A stretch of 17,265 nt of DNA from an uncultured bacterium (GCA_905214365.1 CAJMMH010000019.1:1-17265); one strand, 5' to 3'; positions 1 to 7,598 are shown, counted from the stretch's first letter. Notes: generated from the sequence alone by a model not told the origin. Program-made: numbers and translations.

Positions 1-16
1 GTCAAGCGACTTGTAT

Positions 17-79
17 ATAATAGCACTGGTTTGTGAACTTGTCAACTACTTTTTTATTTTTTGTGTTTTTTATTTTTGC
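17..79 (-). promoter_or_regulatory. Consensus sigma-A promoter reading out of the left edge
   Basis: Read on the minus strand, TTGACA (45-40) and TATTAT (22-17) are separated by exactly 17 bases. Immediately upstream (46-79) lies a run of A-tracts broken by single T or C bases, which resembles an UP element or intrinsically bent DNA. Transcription would start near position 10 and serve a gene beyond the left edge. A small dyad, CAAG-CGA-CTTG (3-13), overlaps the expected start site and could be an operator, but it is short. The gene served is not visible. Confidence 0.6.
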
Positions 80-203
80 AAATCCGTTATTCGTATTCCC
101 ATTGCATTTCGATAAAACAGCTGCATCCCCTGCTCCCGTTTCATGTCCTGCACACTTGAATCCGCAAAACCGATTTTGTCAATTCTGTATGCAAAGCATC
201 CGT

Positions 204-251
204 AAACAAAAAACAGCTGTGCAATGATTCGTTTCATTCACACAGCTGTTT
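204..251 (-). terminator. Intrinsic terminator of the GH31 operon
   Basis: An 11-bp perfect stem (211-221 with 241-251, core CAGCTGTG/CACAGCTG) encloses a further 5-bp stem (223-227 with 234-238) and a six-base loop. On the minus strand the stem runs straight into TTTTTTGTTT. It lies about 50 bases after the GH31 stop codon. The plus-strand side also carries a T-rich stretch (TTTCTTTCTTC), so it may act in both directions. The rest of 80-301 shows no convincing gene. Confidence 0.8.
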
Positions 252-301
252 CTTTCTTCTCCCCGAAAGGCAACTTTCATTTGGCGCACAGAGCTTGTTG
301 A

Positions 302-2665
302 TTAATGAATCTTTATGCTCAGCTCACCTTTACGGAATGTGGTATCTCCCTCTGTCGTCCACGCTGCCTTCTTTTCCGCATCATTGTACGTAATTTCCGT
401 CAGACAGTATTCTCCGTTTTCATAGCCGTAACCGTCACCGGCATCCTCATACAGCGTAAAGCTGCTGTCCGCGCCCGAATAGATATGAAGGGTAATCGCT
501 CCGCCTTCCATGTCCGCCGTGCTTGCTCCCGGCTCCATCATCGGAACAATCGCTCCCGCCTTTACAAATACCGGAATGCTGTCAATCTCAGCAGAAACCT
601 CCACGGTCTGTCCACCCGCATAGCAGATATCGGTACGCAAATCATACCATTCTGTGCCAGCCGGAAGATATACGCTCCGGCTCTTCTTTACGCCTTCTAA
701 CTTCCTGCTGTTATGTCCATAATACATCGGTTCCGTTACCGGGCAAATCAACAGCGATGGACCAAACATATACTCATCGGAAATTTCCAGCGCCTTTTTG
801 TCCTTCGGAAAATCAAATGCAAGCAGACGCATCATCGTTCTGTTTTCCCTCCAGACTGCTCCGGCAATAGAGTAAATATATGGAAGCAGGCGATAGCGAA
901 GGCGAATTGCCTTTACCAACGCGTCATAAAACGGCTCGCCCTTGCTGCCAAAATTCCACGGCTCTCTTCTGCAGTCGGTTCCATGACTCCGGAAAACCGG
1001 CAGAAACGCGCCGTACTGGAACCATCTTGTATACAACTCGCGATATCCGTAATCCGCGCATCCATCTTCATACTCTCCGTTCCAGAACCACGGTGTTCCC
1101 TTCTTTACAAAGAACGCGCCGATATCCAGTGTCCAGTACGGCAGACCGCTTGCGCAGAACTGCAGACCGGCCGCAATCTGTTTTTTCAGCGTTTCCCAGG
1201 ACGCGTATGTATCGCCTGACCATAAGATTGTTCCATACTTCTGACTTCCCGGATATCCGCTTCTGGTCAGATTCACAACACGCTTCTCTTCGGTTGTCTT
1301 CCGCTGCCCCTCATAAATGGACTGTGCGTGGAACAGACCATAGGCGTTGCTCCTCTGCAGCGGCATGCAGCTTCCGGCTGCATCCAGGAAATCATGATAC
1401 ATTTCTCCCTGCTCCGGCTTGATTTTCTTTCCCCACTCCGGCGTTACCGGCTCACTAGAATCGCACCACCATGCGTCGATTCCATACCGGAATAATCCTT
1501 TCTCCGCCTGCTCCCAGTACAGCTCTCTTCCTTCCTGGCAGAACGCGTCATAGGTCTGGCTTCCCGGAAGCAGCAGCCGCTTCTCCAGAAACTCCTGGTA
1601 ATTATCGCTTTCTTCCTTCATATTCGGCCAGACAGAAATCATAAAGCGGACATTCTTTTCGTGCAGCTGCTTCGTCATATCTGCCGGGTCCGGGAAGCGC
1701 GTCTCATCAAAGGTCTTCTGTCCCCACAGATTTCCCTTCCAGGACTGCCAGTCAAGCACAATCGTATCAAGCGGAATTTCGTTCTGACGAAACTTCTCCG
1801 CTGTATCAATCAGTTCTTTCGCGTCCTCATACCGTTCCTGGGACTGCATATATCCAAATGCCCACTTCGGCAGCATCACGGCCTTTCCTGTCAGCTTACG
1901 GAACCCGCTGACGATCTCATCCGCGCAGCCTCCCGCCAGGAAATAATAATCCAGGTACTCGTCCGCTTCCGTATACAGATAGGTACCGTACTGCGTATCG
2001 TTGAAAATTGACGGTCCCTGTGTGGACAACAGAATACCGTATCCCTGATCAGAAACCAGCATCGGAACCGCGATTTTCAGGTTTGCCTGATGCAGATACT
2101 GCGTTGTATGGCGCAGATTCCACACGCCCTCCTCCGCCTGTCCCAATCCGTACAGATGCTCCTCCGGACGGAAGGTCAGATGTACTCTGGTATGATACAG
2201 CTTTCGGTCAAATACGCGGTCCGCGTTGCGGATTCTCCGCTTTACGCCGTCCGGCGTCTGGATCTCTTCAATCTGCGTATTCTCATTGATGACCGGCCGG
2301 AACGAATCAAATGCCTCCACGCACTTGCTTTCTTCTCCGCGCTCGGCAAGCAGTACCGTCCCGTCTTTTCTTTCATACTGGATGGAACCGGTTTTCCTGC
2401 AGACCCGCACCCGGAGTCCCGCAGTGTCCAGCTGAATTTCCGTTTCATTTTCTTCCCAGTTCCACTCGCACGAATCAGAAAGATCCTCAAACTGATCCCC
2501 CTGTTCCGTTCCAAACGTCCCGTTTTCCGTATAGGAAACCCGGACGATTGCCTCCGTCTGCGGAATCAGCCGGATCACTCCCGCCTCCGCCTCCAGATAA
2601 AGTGCTTTCTTTTCCTGATAAACGCGGTTAATCGCTCTGCTTTTTCTTCGCTGTGCCTCCAGCAT
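302..2665 (-). CDS. Glycoside hydrolase family 31 alpha-glycosidase (alpha-xylosidase/alpha-glucosidase type)
   Basis: A 787-residue retaining alpha-glycosidase that cleaves terminal alpha-linked glucose or xylose from oligosaccharides or glycosides. No signal peptide is visible, so it should act in the cytoplasm on imported substrate. An N-terminal beta-sandwich (about 20-260) precedes the catalytic barrel (about 265-620) and C-terminal beta domains. The nucleophile is D402 in WWCDSSEP and the probable acid/base is D485 in LWSGD; both agree with GH31 motifs. The WWxDxSEP form is closer to the alpha-xylosidase-like GH31 group than to classical maltase-type DMNE enzymes, but substrate cannot be fixed from sequence. 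The start is supported by AGGAG about 9 bases upstream. It is the last gene of the operon, 77 bases after the small unknown gene, and a strong terminator follows. Confidence 0.93.
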   Translation of the reverse strand: MLEAQRRKSRAINRVYQEKKALYLEAEAGVIRLIPQTEAIVRVSYTENGTFGTEQGDQFEDLSDSCEWNWEENETEIQLDTAGLRVRVCRKTGSIQYERKDGTVLLAERGEESKCVEAFDSFRPVINENTQIEEIQTPDGVKRRIRNADRVFDRKLYHTRVHLTFRPEEHLYGLGQAEEGVWNLRHTTQYLHQANLKIAVPMLVSDQGYGILLSTQGPSIFNDTQYGTYLYTEADEYLDYYFLAGGCADEIVSGFRKLTGKAVMLPKWAFGYMQSQERYEDAKELIDTAEKFRQNEIPLDTIVLDWQSWKGNLWGQKTFDETRFPDPADMTKQLHEKNVRFMISVWPNMKEESDNYQEFLEKRLLLPGSQTYDAFCQEGRELYWEQAEKGLFRYGIDAWWCDSSEPVTPEWGKKIKPEQGEMYHDFLDAAGSCMPLQRSNAYGLFHAQSIYEGQRKTTEEKRVVNLTRSGYPGSQKYGTILWSGDTYASWETLKKQIAAGLQFCASGLPYWTLDIGAFFVKKGTPWFWNGEYEDGCADYGYRELYTRWFQYGAFLPVFRSHGTDCRREPWNFGSKGEPFYDALVKAIRLRYRLLPYIYSIAGAVWRENRTMMRLLAFDFPKDKKALEISDEYMFGPSLLICPVTEPMYYGHNSRKLEGVKKSRSVYLPAGTEWYDLRTDICYAGGQTVEVSAEIDSIPVFVKAGAIVPMMEPGASTADMEGGAITLHIYSGADSSFTLYEDAGDGYGYENGEYCLTEITYNDAEKKAAWTTEGDTTFRKGELSIKIH

Positions 2666-2742
2666 CCTGTCACTCTCCTGTCTTCCGTGCAGTTTCCACC
2701 CCGTTTAGGCTTTTCCTGCCTCTATTTTTCCACGCACTTCGG

Positions 2743-3051
2743 TCAGTCCTTCGTCCCAGTCCCAGCTTCCTGTGCCTCAATAAATCGCTTCACTTCATCC
2801 ACAAAATCCAGATGCTCTCCGTGTACTGCCGTCCGGAAATGCTTCTCACCCTTCACACCTTTTATATGAAAGTAGTCCCCTTCTATTTTGAAAAAGGGGA
2901 CCTTCAGCATCGCCAGATACAGAAAACTGCCCAACGGCTTTAACGACAGAATATCTTCGTCTGTCAGACCGTTTTCCAGGAAAAAGTCAAAAGCAAACCA
3001 TCCTGCCTCGCTGCATGTTTCCATGGACTTCATAATTTCCGTTATTTTCAT
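2743..3051 (-). CDS. Small conserved-looking protein of unknown function (102 aa)
   Basis: I do not recognise the family. The protein is soluble and mixed alpha/beta in character: a helical N-terminus with a lone Cys (MKSMETCSEAGWFAFDFF), a central hydrophobic stretch (about 38-56) and a charged C-terminal helix. Its ATG overlaps the stop codon of the upstream aminotransferase gene in an ATGA arrangement (3048-3051), so it is almost certainly translationally coupled to it. That coupling is the main evidence that it is a real gene and suggests a partner or accessory role for the class V enzyme. It is too short and too unlike the DUF3343 Se/S carriers that sometimes accompany such enzymes for me to call it one. 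Confidence 0.75.
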   Translation of the reverse strand: MKITEIMKSMETCSEAGWFAFDFFLENGLTDEDILSLKPLGSFLYLAMLKVPFFKIEGDYFHIKGVKGEKHFRTAVHGEHLDFVDEVKRFIEAQEAGTGTKD

Positions 3052-4187
3052 GTTTCCAGACTCCTGCTTATCTCTCCGACCGCTTCCGCAAACGTCTCCA
3101 GCTCCTTATGCGTCGTCAGCCGCGAAATACTTATCCGAAGCGTCCCGTATCTGCCGCTGCCGATTGCCTCGTGGATTAATGGCGCGCAATGCAGACCTGT
3201 CCTTATAATAATATGATACGCTTCATTTAAAATATACGCCGCATCAGAGGCTGAAAGCTTCTCAAAGTTAAAGCTGAGCACCGGTCCCCGGTCCGTTCCG
3301 GCTGCCGGACCATATAGACATACTCCGGGAAGCGCCGCAAGCGCATTCCAGAGCCAGTCCATCTCCTCCTGTTCCTTCGCGTGAATTACTTCTGTGCCAA
3401 TGGATAAAATTTCATCCACACCCGCTTTTAGCGCCGCAATTCCGGCCAGATTCTGCGTACCCGGTTCATATTCATACTCTCCTGGACCGTACTGCAGCTT
3501 CCGGCTGTCGGTTCCGGTTCCTCCAAACTTCAGCGGACGGATCTCCAGGCCCGGGCGAACATAAAGACCGCCGGTTCCCGTCAGACCCATCAGGCTCTTA
3601 TGCCCGGTAAAAACCAATGCGTCCGCGCCCCAGTCGTCTGTCGAAACCGGAATACATCCCGCGCTTTGGGAAGCGTCAACTGCCACAAGGCAGCCATTTT
3701 GTCTGGCTGCCTCTGCAATCTCTCTGACGGGCTGTATCGTTCCTGTCACATTGGAACAATGATTGACAATCACCATTCCCTGTTTTCCCTGAATCGCATG
3801 CTCCACTGCCTGCGCGGATACATACCCTGTTTCATCGCAGGGTATCACATGAACCCGCCCGGCAAGCGCCGGATGGTTCATAACAGGCCTTAAAATGCTG
3901 TTATGCTCCGTCTGGGTGACAAACACATGATACCCTGTCCAGTCCATTCCCTGAATCAGCAGATTGGCAGACTCCGTTGCGCCGGAGGTAAAGAAAATCC
4001 GGTTCCATGCCGAAACTCCCAGAAGCTTTCCGAGCGATTTCCTGCAGTCATTCATCACATCGCCGCTTTCCGCGGCCACGCTGCTTCGCATCTGTCCGCC
4101 CGGAATCCCATTCATATACTCGTTAAACGCGTCTAATACACACTGCGGTTTCGGATAGGAAGTCGCCGCCTGATTCAGATAAATCAT
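3048..4187 (-). CDS. Class V aminotransferase, cysteine desulfurase family
   Basis: A 379-residue fold-type I PLP enzyme. It has the SGATES loop (68-73), TEHNSIL with the PLP-stacking His95, VDASQSAG with Asp171, the Schiff-base lysine K197 in TGHKSLMG, and the RTGLHCAP loop with a candidate catalytic Cys334. This pattern matches the Clostridia cysteine desulfurase-like group (TIGR01977 type): cysteine to alanine plus enzyme-bound persulfide. No IscU/SufU scaffold or tRNA-thiolation gene lies beside it, so the sulfur acceptor is unknown, and a selenocysteine lyase or another C-S/C-N reaction is possible. It starts 4 bases after the isomerase stop and shares an ATGA overlap with the following small gene, placing it inside the sugar operon. 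Confidence 0.88.
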   Translation of the reverse strand: MIYLNQAATSYPKPQCVLDAFNEYMNGIPGGQMRSSVAAESGDVMNDCRKSLGKLLGVSAWNRIFFTSGATESANLLIQGMDWTGYHVFVTQTEHNSILRPVMNHPALAGRVHVIPCDETGYVSAQAVEHAIQGKQGMVIVNHCSNVTGTIQPVREIAEAARQNGCLVAVDASQSAGCIPVSTDDWGADALVFTGHKSLMGLTGTGGLYVRPGLEIRPLKFGGTGTDSRKLQYGPGEYEYEPGTQNLAGIAALKAGVDEILSIGTEVIHAKEQEEMDWLWNALAALPGVCLYGPAAGTDRGPVLSFNFEKLSASDAAYILNEAYHIIIRTGLHCAPLIHEAIGSGRYGTLRISISRLTTHKELETFAEAVGEISRSLET

Positions 4188-4191
4188 ATTC

Positions 4192-5559
4192 TTATCCTTC
4201 CAGAATGTTGAAATTCATTACCTCTGCAACCTGCTTCAGCATCTTCATGTAATTTCCGAAAATCAGAACCTGATGATGGCCGAACTTTGCGAGATTATGC
4301 ATATACTTTCTCGCGTCATCCATCTGGATATAGTAGTACGGACTGCAGTAGGTCTCCTTATACTCAGAACGGATTACCTTTCCAATCTTTACGCACATCG
4401 TATCGCCCATCGGATTGAAACGTCCCAATGTAACCTCATCCTGCTCGTTCTCCGTGAAGTCAACCTGCAGCTTTCCGCCGAATCCCTGACCGGTAAATGC
4501 CCACAGCTTGTACTCTAACGGCTTGCTTCCATAACCGTTCATGCACAGCGCCGGAACTGCGTGATGGATCAGCAGAAGCTCGTCTGTCTCCATGCTTGGA
4601 TTGCCCATGAATGCCGGTCTGTAAGCGGTATACTGCATAATTGTCATTGCAAGCAGCGCATTCAGATCCTCCTCGCAGCCGCTCGGATATCCCTCTCCCT
4701 TTAACAGGGAATGGCACATGCACGGAGTAAATTTGCGGCGCTGCGGAATCTCGGAAGTACAAAGCTCATGGCACGCAGTTGAGAACGCGTTGCACTGATA
4801 TACCTCCATCATCTTCTTTGCAGCCAGATAATACTTGATATCATTAATAAAATAATCGGTATTTACCTTAACATCAGAAGCACCGTTGATGATCTTCTCC
4901 GCAATCGGACGCGCCTCTTCATCCGTAATCGCATCCATATACGGAATGATATCATAGAACGGCAGCTTAACTACCTCCATGCCGTAACGCTGACGGATGA
5001 TCTCCGGGTCACGGATCAGACTCTGCATACCAAAGGTCGGAAGACCGCCTGCAGTAAGAACCAGCGCTCTGGTGTTTGCAACCGCTTTTCTTACCCATAA
5101 AGAATGTGCAATTTCATTCAAATCCTTGATATCCATCGCAACGTGAGCCTCTACGCCGATAGAATTGCAATATGCGGCAAAGTCAATACCCTCATTACCG
5201 TTCTGCATAATTACAACCGTCTTATGATACCGCTCCAGCTTCGGGATTCTCCAGTTCATACAGAGGAAGAAATCAACCTTATCCAGATCCTCTTCTATCT
5301 TTGCGTACGTTTCTTCGCTGACAACAAACTTCTCATCGTATCTGACATCCAGCGGCTCCAGGAACTCGATCTCATCCGTCGCCTGCTCCAGCTTCTTTAC
5401 CGCGCCGGCGAATGCGCGGTCCGCCCACATCTTTTCTTTTTCCTGAGTCATATCCTCCGGCTTCCCGGCACGGCACGGGCCCTCCCAGAAGTGACTGTGA
5501 GTCAGACATCCGATTAACGGACGGACAATCAGTTTTGTTTCTAATGCGCTCTTTCTCAT
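4192..5559 (-). CDS. L-fucose/L-arabinose isomerase family protein
   Basis: A 455-residue protein of the FucI/AraA fold, whose members interconvert aldose and ketose sugars with a divalent metal. Candidate metal and active-site residues are the ACHELC segment (about 262-267), the acidic pair in SGCEEDLNA (about 296-297), the HH pair (332-333) and FGHHQVLIFG near the C-terminus (428-429). The protein is shorter than E. coli FucI (about 590) and nearer AraA length (about 500). The sugar is unknown. I place the start at 5559 because GAGGG lies about 9 bases upstream of that ATG, whereas the in-frame ATG at 5580 has no ribosome binding site and would put the GAGGG inside the coding region. It heads the operon leading to GH31, so it may handle the released or companion sugar. 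Confidence 0.85.
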   Translation of the reverse strand: MRKSALETKLIVRPLIGCLTHSHFWEGPCRAGKPEDMTQEKEKMWADRAFAGAVKKLEQATDEIEFLEPLDVRYDEKFVVSEETYAKIEEDLDKVDFFLCMNWRIPKLERYHKTVVIMQNGNEGIDFAAYCNSIGVEAHVAMDIKDLNEIAHSLWVRKAVANTRALVLTAGGLPTFGMQSLIRDPEIIRQRYGMEVVKLPFYDIIPYMDAITDEEARPIAEKIINGASDVKVNTDYFINDIKYYLAAKKMMEVYQCNAFSTACHELCTSEIPQRRKFTPCMCHSLLKGEGYPSGCEEDLNALLAMTIMQYTAYRPAFMGNPSMETDELLLIHHAVPALCMNGYGSKPLEYKLWAFTGQGFGGKLQVDFTENEQDEVTLGRFNPMGDTMCVKIGKVIRSEYKETYCSPYYYIQMDDARKYMHNLAKFGHHQVLIFGNYMKMLKQVAEVMNFNILEG

Positions 5560-5576
5560 AAAATTTTTCCCTCTTT

Positions 5577-5627
5577 TCATGACTTTTTGTTGAATATGGA
5601 TAAATCCATTATATCAGCTAAGCGCAT
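5577..5627 (-). CDS. Possible 16-residue upstream ORF (MRLADIMDLSIFNKKS)
   Basis: A very strong Shine-Dalgarno-like AAAGGAGGTG (5647-5638) stands 12 bases before an ATG that opens a 16-codon frame. Its TGA overlaps the upstream in-frame ATG of the isomerase gene (5580) as ATGA. The spacing is longer than usual, and the promoter -10 box lies inside this frame, so a transcript from that promoter would not contain the small ORF. It could only be translated from longer transcripts entering from araC/thrH. It may equally be chance. Confidence 0.2.
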   Translation of the reverse strand: MRLADIMDLSIFNKKS

Positions 5628-5638
5628 TTCCCGCTTGC
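5608..5638 (-). promoter_or_regulatory. Probable activator-dependent promoter and dyad upstream of the isomerase operon
   Basis: A perfect TATAAT -10 box (5613-5608, minus strand) has no recognisable -35 hexamer at 17 bases, as expected for an activator-dependent promoter. Just upstream is an inverted repeat AAGCG-N7-CGCTT, flanked by a further GC on each side (5618-5638), a plausible site for the AraC-type regulator encoded immediately upstream. It also loosely resembles a CcpA-type site, which I cannot distinguish by eye. Transcription would begin near 5601, giving a leader of about 40 bases. Confidence 0.5.
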
Positions 5639-5660
5639 ACCTCCTTTGGAAAAACTGGTA

Positions 5661-6563
5661 CTATTTTTGGATTTGCCTATCTGCTCTCTGTAAATCAGCT
5701 TCTTTTGTAAGATCTGCTTTCCTATATTCCCGCGGTGTTACATGCATTTTCTGACGGAAAGAGCGATTAAAATAAGACAAATTATTGTAGCCGCACGCAA
5801 ACGCAATCTCCGTTACCTGCATTTCTGTTGTCCTCAGCAGCTCGCACGCGTGCCGAATCCGGACCTCTTCAGTATATTTTACAATTGTGGTGTTCATAAT
5901 CTGCCCGAAGCAGGTGGACAAATACGCTTCGCTCATTCCCGCAATCTGCCCAAGCTCCGTCAAGCTGATATGCTCTTCATAATGATTCTCTATGTATGCC
6001 GCCACTGCCTGCATCCGGCTGCTGTTCTTCCGGACAGTTTCCGTTTCCTCCAGAAGCTCATGTTCTGTCTCATAATGCCGTTTTAAAAGTGCAAGTGTCG
6101 TCAGAAGCGTCATTCTGATTACAAGCTGATAACCTTCTTTCCGCTCCTTATACTCCCTCATAATACGTGTAATTCCGTCCGCGATTTCCTTTGTTTCATC
6201 CCTGTCTCCCGACACCCGGTTTGAAAACAGCGATTTTCTTCGAAAAAAAGGCTTCAGGCAGGAATACTGCTTTGCCTCTTCCCGGATCCAGTCCGGATGA
6301 AAGACAATCACCTGCATAAAAATCTGTTTCTCGTCTACAACCATATGCCGTTCCTGATTATTAATGATAAAAACATCCCCCGCGCGAATCGGATATGTCT
6401 TATCTTCAATAATATAATAACCGTTTCCAGACTCAATATAATTCAGTTCCAGACAGTCATGCCGGTGCATAATCGTCTGCTGCCCGCATGATCGGAAGCA
6501 TTCAATTGGAAAATCCTCATCTGCCTGCATTTTCCAATTCAGAAATTCCCTTGATTCCTCCAT
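5661..6563 (-). CDS. AraC-family transcriptional regulator with N-terminal cupin domain
   Basis: A 300-residue regulator. The N-terminal cupin-like ligand domain (about 20-100) has the HRHDCLELNYI motif (His33, His35, Glu39) and GDVFIIN. The C-terminal double helix-turn-helix (about 195-285) has ISLTELGQIAGMSEAYLS followed by the AraC signature VTEIAFACGYNNLSYFNRSF and TPREYRK. Proteins of this build usually sense a sugar or other small ligand and activate a neighbouring catabolic operon. It lies 5 bases after thrH, suggesting co-transcription, and about 100 bases before the isomerase gene, whose promoter carries a dyad. The likely target is therefore the isomerase-GH31 operon. Its own ribosome binding site is weak, consistent with coupling to thrH translation. 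Confidence 0.92.
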   Translation of the reverse strand: MEESREFLNWKMQADEDFPIECFRSCGQQTIMHRHDCLELNYIESGNGYYIIEDKTYPIRAGDVFIINNQERHMVVDEKQIFMQVIVFHPDWIREEAKQYSCLKPFFRRKSLFSNRVSGDRDETKEIADGITRIMREYKERKEGYQLVIRMTLLTTLALLKRHYETEHELLEETETVRKNSSRMQAVAAYIENHYEEHISLTELGQIAGMSEAYLSTCFGQIMNTTIVKYTEEVRIRHACELLRTTEMQVTEIAFACGYNNLSYFNRSFRQKMHVTPREYRKADLTKEADLQRADRQIQK

Positions 6564-6568
6564 TTTTC

Positions 6569-7168
6569 TTAAAGTGCTTTCTGAATGGCCGCCAGCAGTT
6601 CATCATATGTCTCAAACGCCTTCAAATCCGGATTCGCTTCCTTAATCGAATCGGTGCTGCGGAACAGGAAACCAGCCTTGCTTGCGCGGATCATACCCAA
6701 ATCATTGTAACTGTCTCCACTCGCGATTGTGTCGTATCCAATCGACTGCAGCGCCTTTACTGTCGTCAGCTTGGAATTTTCAATCCGCATATGGAACCCG
6801 GTGATTTCTCCGCTGCCGGCAACCTCCAGTGTATTGCAGAAAATGGTAGGCCATCCAAGCTTCTTCATTAATGGTCCCGCAAACTGAGTGAACGTATCGC
6901 TGATGATAATCACCTGCGTCATCGTGCGCAGCTGATCCAAAAATTCCCTTGCCCCCGGAAGCGGATCAATCGTCTCAATGACTGCCTGAATCTCCTTTAA
7001 CCCCAGTCCATGCTCCTTCAGAACTCCGATTCTCCACTTCATCAGCTTATCATAATCCGGCTCATCTCTTGTTGTCCGCTTCAGTTCCGGAATCCCGCTC
7101 GCCTCTGCAAACGCGATCCAAATCTCCGGCACCAGAACTCCCTCTAAATCCAGGCATACAATCTCCAT
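6569..7168 (-). CDS. thrH: ThrH-type phosphoserine phosphatase / homoserine phosphotransferase
   Basis: A 199-residue HAD-superfamily enzyme closely matching Pseudomonas ThrH, which hydrolyses phosphoserine and can move the phosphate to homoserine. The N-terminal motif is CLDLEGVLVPEIW, with nucleophile Asp7 and Glu9 replacing the usual second Asp, a trait of ThrH. Motif II is ISDTF (Ser90), and the metal-binding motif is GDSYND (151-156). The length is normal for the family. AGGTGA precedes the ATG by about 10 bases. It is the first gene of a thrH-araC pair and is divergent from the aspS unit. The link between serine/threonine metabolism and the sugar regulator is not obvious, so co-transcription may be incidental. 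Confidence 0.9.
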   Translation of the reverse strand: MEIVCLDLEGVLVPEIWIAFAEASGIPELKRTTRDEPDYDKLMKWRIGVLKEHGLGLKEIQAVIETIDPLPGAREFLDQLRTMTQVIIISDTFTQFAGPLMKKLGWPTIFCNTLEVAGSGEITGFHMRIENSKLTTVKALQSIGYDTIASGDSYNDLGMIRASKAGFLFRSTDSIKEANPDLKAFETYDELLAAIQKAL

Positions 7169-7198
7169 AACGCACTTCTCACCTTTCCGCCGCTCTCC

Positions 7199-7256
7199 GG
7201 CACCTTCATTTCAGCGCAGTCCGCAAACCGATCCTCATGTCCGCCCGGACTGTGCC
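7199..7256 (-). other. Possible structured 5' leader of thrH
   Basis: In the roughly 150 bases before thrH, read on the minus strand, GGCAC (7256-7252) pairs with GTGCC (7203-7199), and the adjacent AGTCCG (7251-7246) pairs with CGGACT (7223-7218). This makes an 11-bp interrupted stem. The GTCC of the left arm can instead pair with the neighbouring GGAC across a GGGC loop, so two exclusive folds exist. I do not recognise any named riboswitch consensus. The function is unknown, and it could be chance structure. Confidence 0.3.
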
Positions 7257-7326
7257 TGTACAGCGAGTTTCCAAAACCATTTCTGCCGCGTGTGTTGCGC
7301 ATATCTTTGCAGAAATAATTGGCTAT

Positions 7327-7356
7327 AGTATAGCACACCGCCCCTTTTCCCGCAAC
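7327..7356 (-). promoter_or_regulatory. Candidate thrH promoter
   Basis: On the minus strand, TATACT (7332-7327) is preceded at 18 bases by TTGCGG (7356-7351). This is a fair but not consensus sigma-A promoter. It lies back to back with the strong aspS promoter, whose -35 begins only 17 bases away, so the two could interfere. Transcription from here would give thrH a leader of about 150 bases. Confidence 0.35.
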
Positions 7357-7372
7357 GCTTTTCAAGCACACC

Positions 7373-7401
7373 TTGACTTTGCAAATACCGGGTGCTATAA
7401 T
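7373..7401 (+). promoter_or_regulatory. Strong promoter of the aspS leader
   Basis: TTGACT (7373-7378) and a perfect TATAAT (7396-7401) are separated by 17 bases. Transcription should begin near 7408, about 300 bases ahead of the aspS start codon, so the whole leader peptide and attenuator region is transcribed. Confidence 0.85.
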
Positions 7402-7433
7402 CAGAACGAACATCAAAACAAGAGGCAGCTATT

Positions 7434-7484
7434 ATGTTTGAGATACTTTCATTGATTCAGATGAACAGGGACGACGATAGATAG
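7434..7484 (+). CDS. aspS leader peptide MFEILSLIQMNRDDDR
   Basis: A 16-codon frame begins at an ATG with AGAGG 8 bases upstream and sits about 26 bases after the predicted transcription start. It ends in GAC GAC GAT AGA TAG: three consecutive Asp codons just before the stop, in the leader of the aspartyl-tRNA synthetase gene. The first arm of the following hairpin starts inside the stop codon. This is the classical layout of an amino-acid leader peptide: shortage of Asp-tRNA would stall a ribosome on the Asp codons, while adequate supply lets it reach the stop and cover the first arm. The match between control codons and the downstream gene is the main evidence; translation itself is inferred. 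Confidence 0.75.
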   Translation: MFEILSLIQMNRDDDR

Positions 7485-7562
7485 CGCCTGTATCGAGAGT
7501 TCTCTCAGGTGCAGGCGCTTTGCGTGTTGTGCCTGTGTGGAAAATAGAAGAACCACACTGGT
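7483..7562 (+). promoter_or_regulatory. Alternative hairpins of the aspS attenuator
   Basis: Segment 1 AGCGCCTG (7483-7490) pairs perfectly with segment 2 CAGGCGCT (7512-7519), enclosing a small GAGA/TCTC hairpin. Segment 2 can instead pair with segment 3 GTGCCTG (7529-7535; 7 bp, one G-U). The overlapping GTGTGG (7535-7540) can pair with CCACAC (7553-7558), which is the left arm of the terminator. If 1:2 forms, GTGTGG is free to block the terminator; if a ribosome at the leader stop covers segment 1, 2:3 forms and the terminator can fold. The exclusion between 2:3 and the antiterminator is only partial by sequence overlap. Confidence 0.5.
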
Positions 7563-7598
7563 AATTGAACTTTCCGTTGATTACTGGTGTGGTTTTTT
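7551..7598 (+). terminator. Intrinsic terminator in the aspS leader (attenuator)
   Basis: A 15-bp stem (7551-7565 with 7580-7594, two G-U pairs, 14-base loop) runs into six T residues (7593-7598). It lies between the leader peptide and the aspS start, so it must be bypassed for aspS to be expressed. No T-box core (the TGGNACCGCG-type element) is visible before it. Between it and aspS, a perfect 16-base palindrome centred at 7672-7673 (TCTGCCCG/CGGGCAGA) forms another hairpin just ahead of the ribosome binding site. Confidence 0.85.

Noticed and set aside
33..227. A 64-codon plus-strand frame in the left intergenic region
   Set aside because: It begins with GTG inside the minus-strand promoter region, has no ribosome binding site, and is mostly translated A/T tracts and the terminator arm.
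2090..2869. A 259-codon plus-strand frame opposite GH31
   Set aside because: It is a shadow frame of the GH31 gene, low in plausible protein character, and runs through the operon's intergenic gap.
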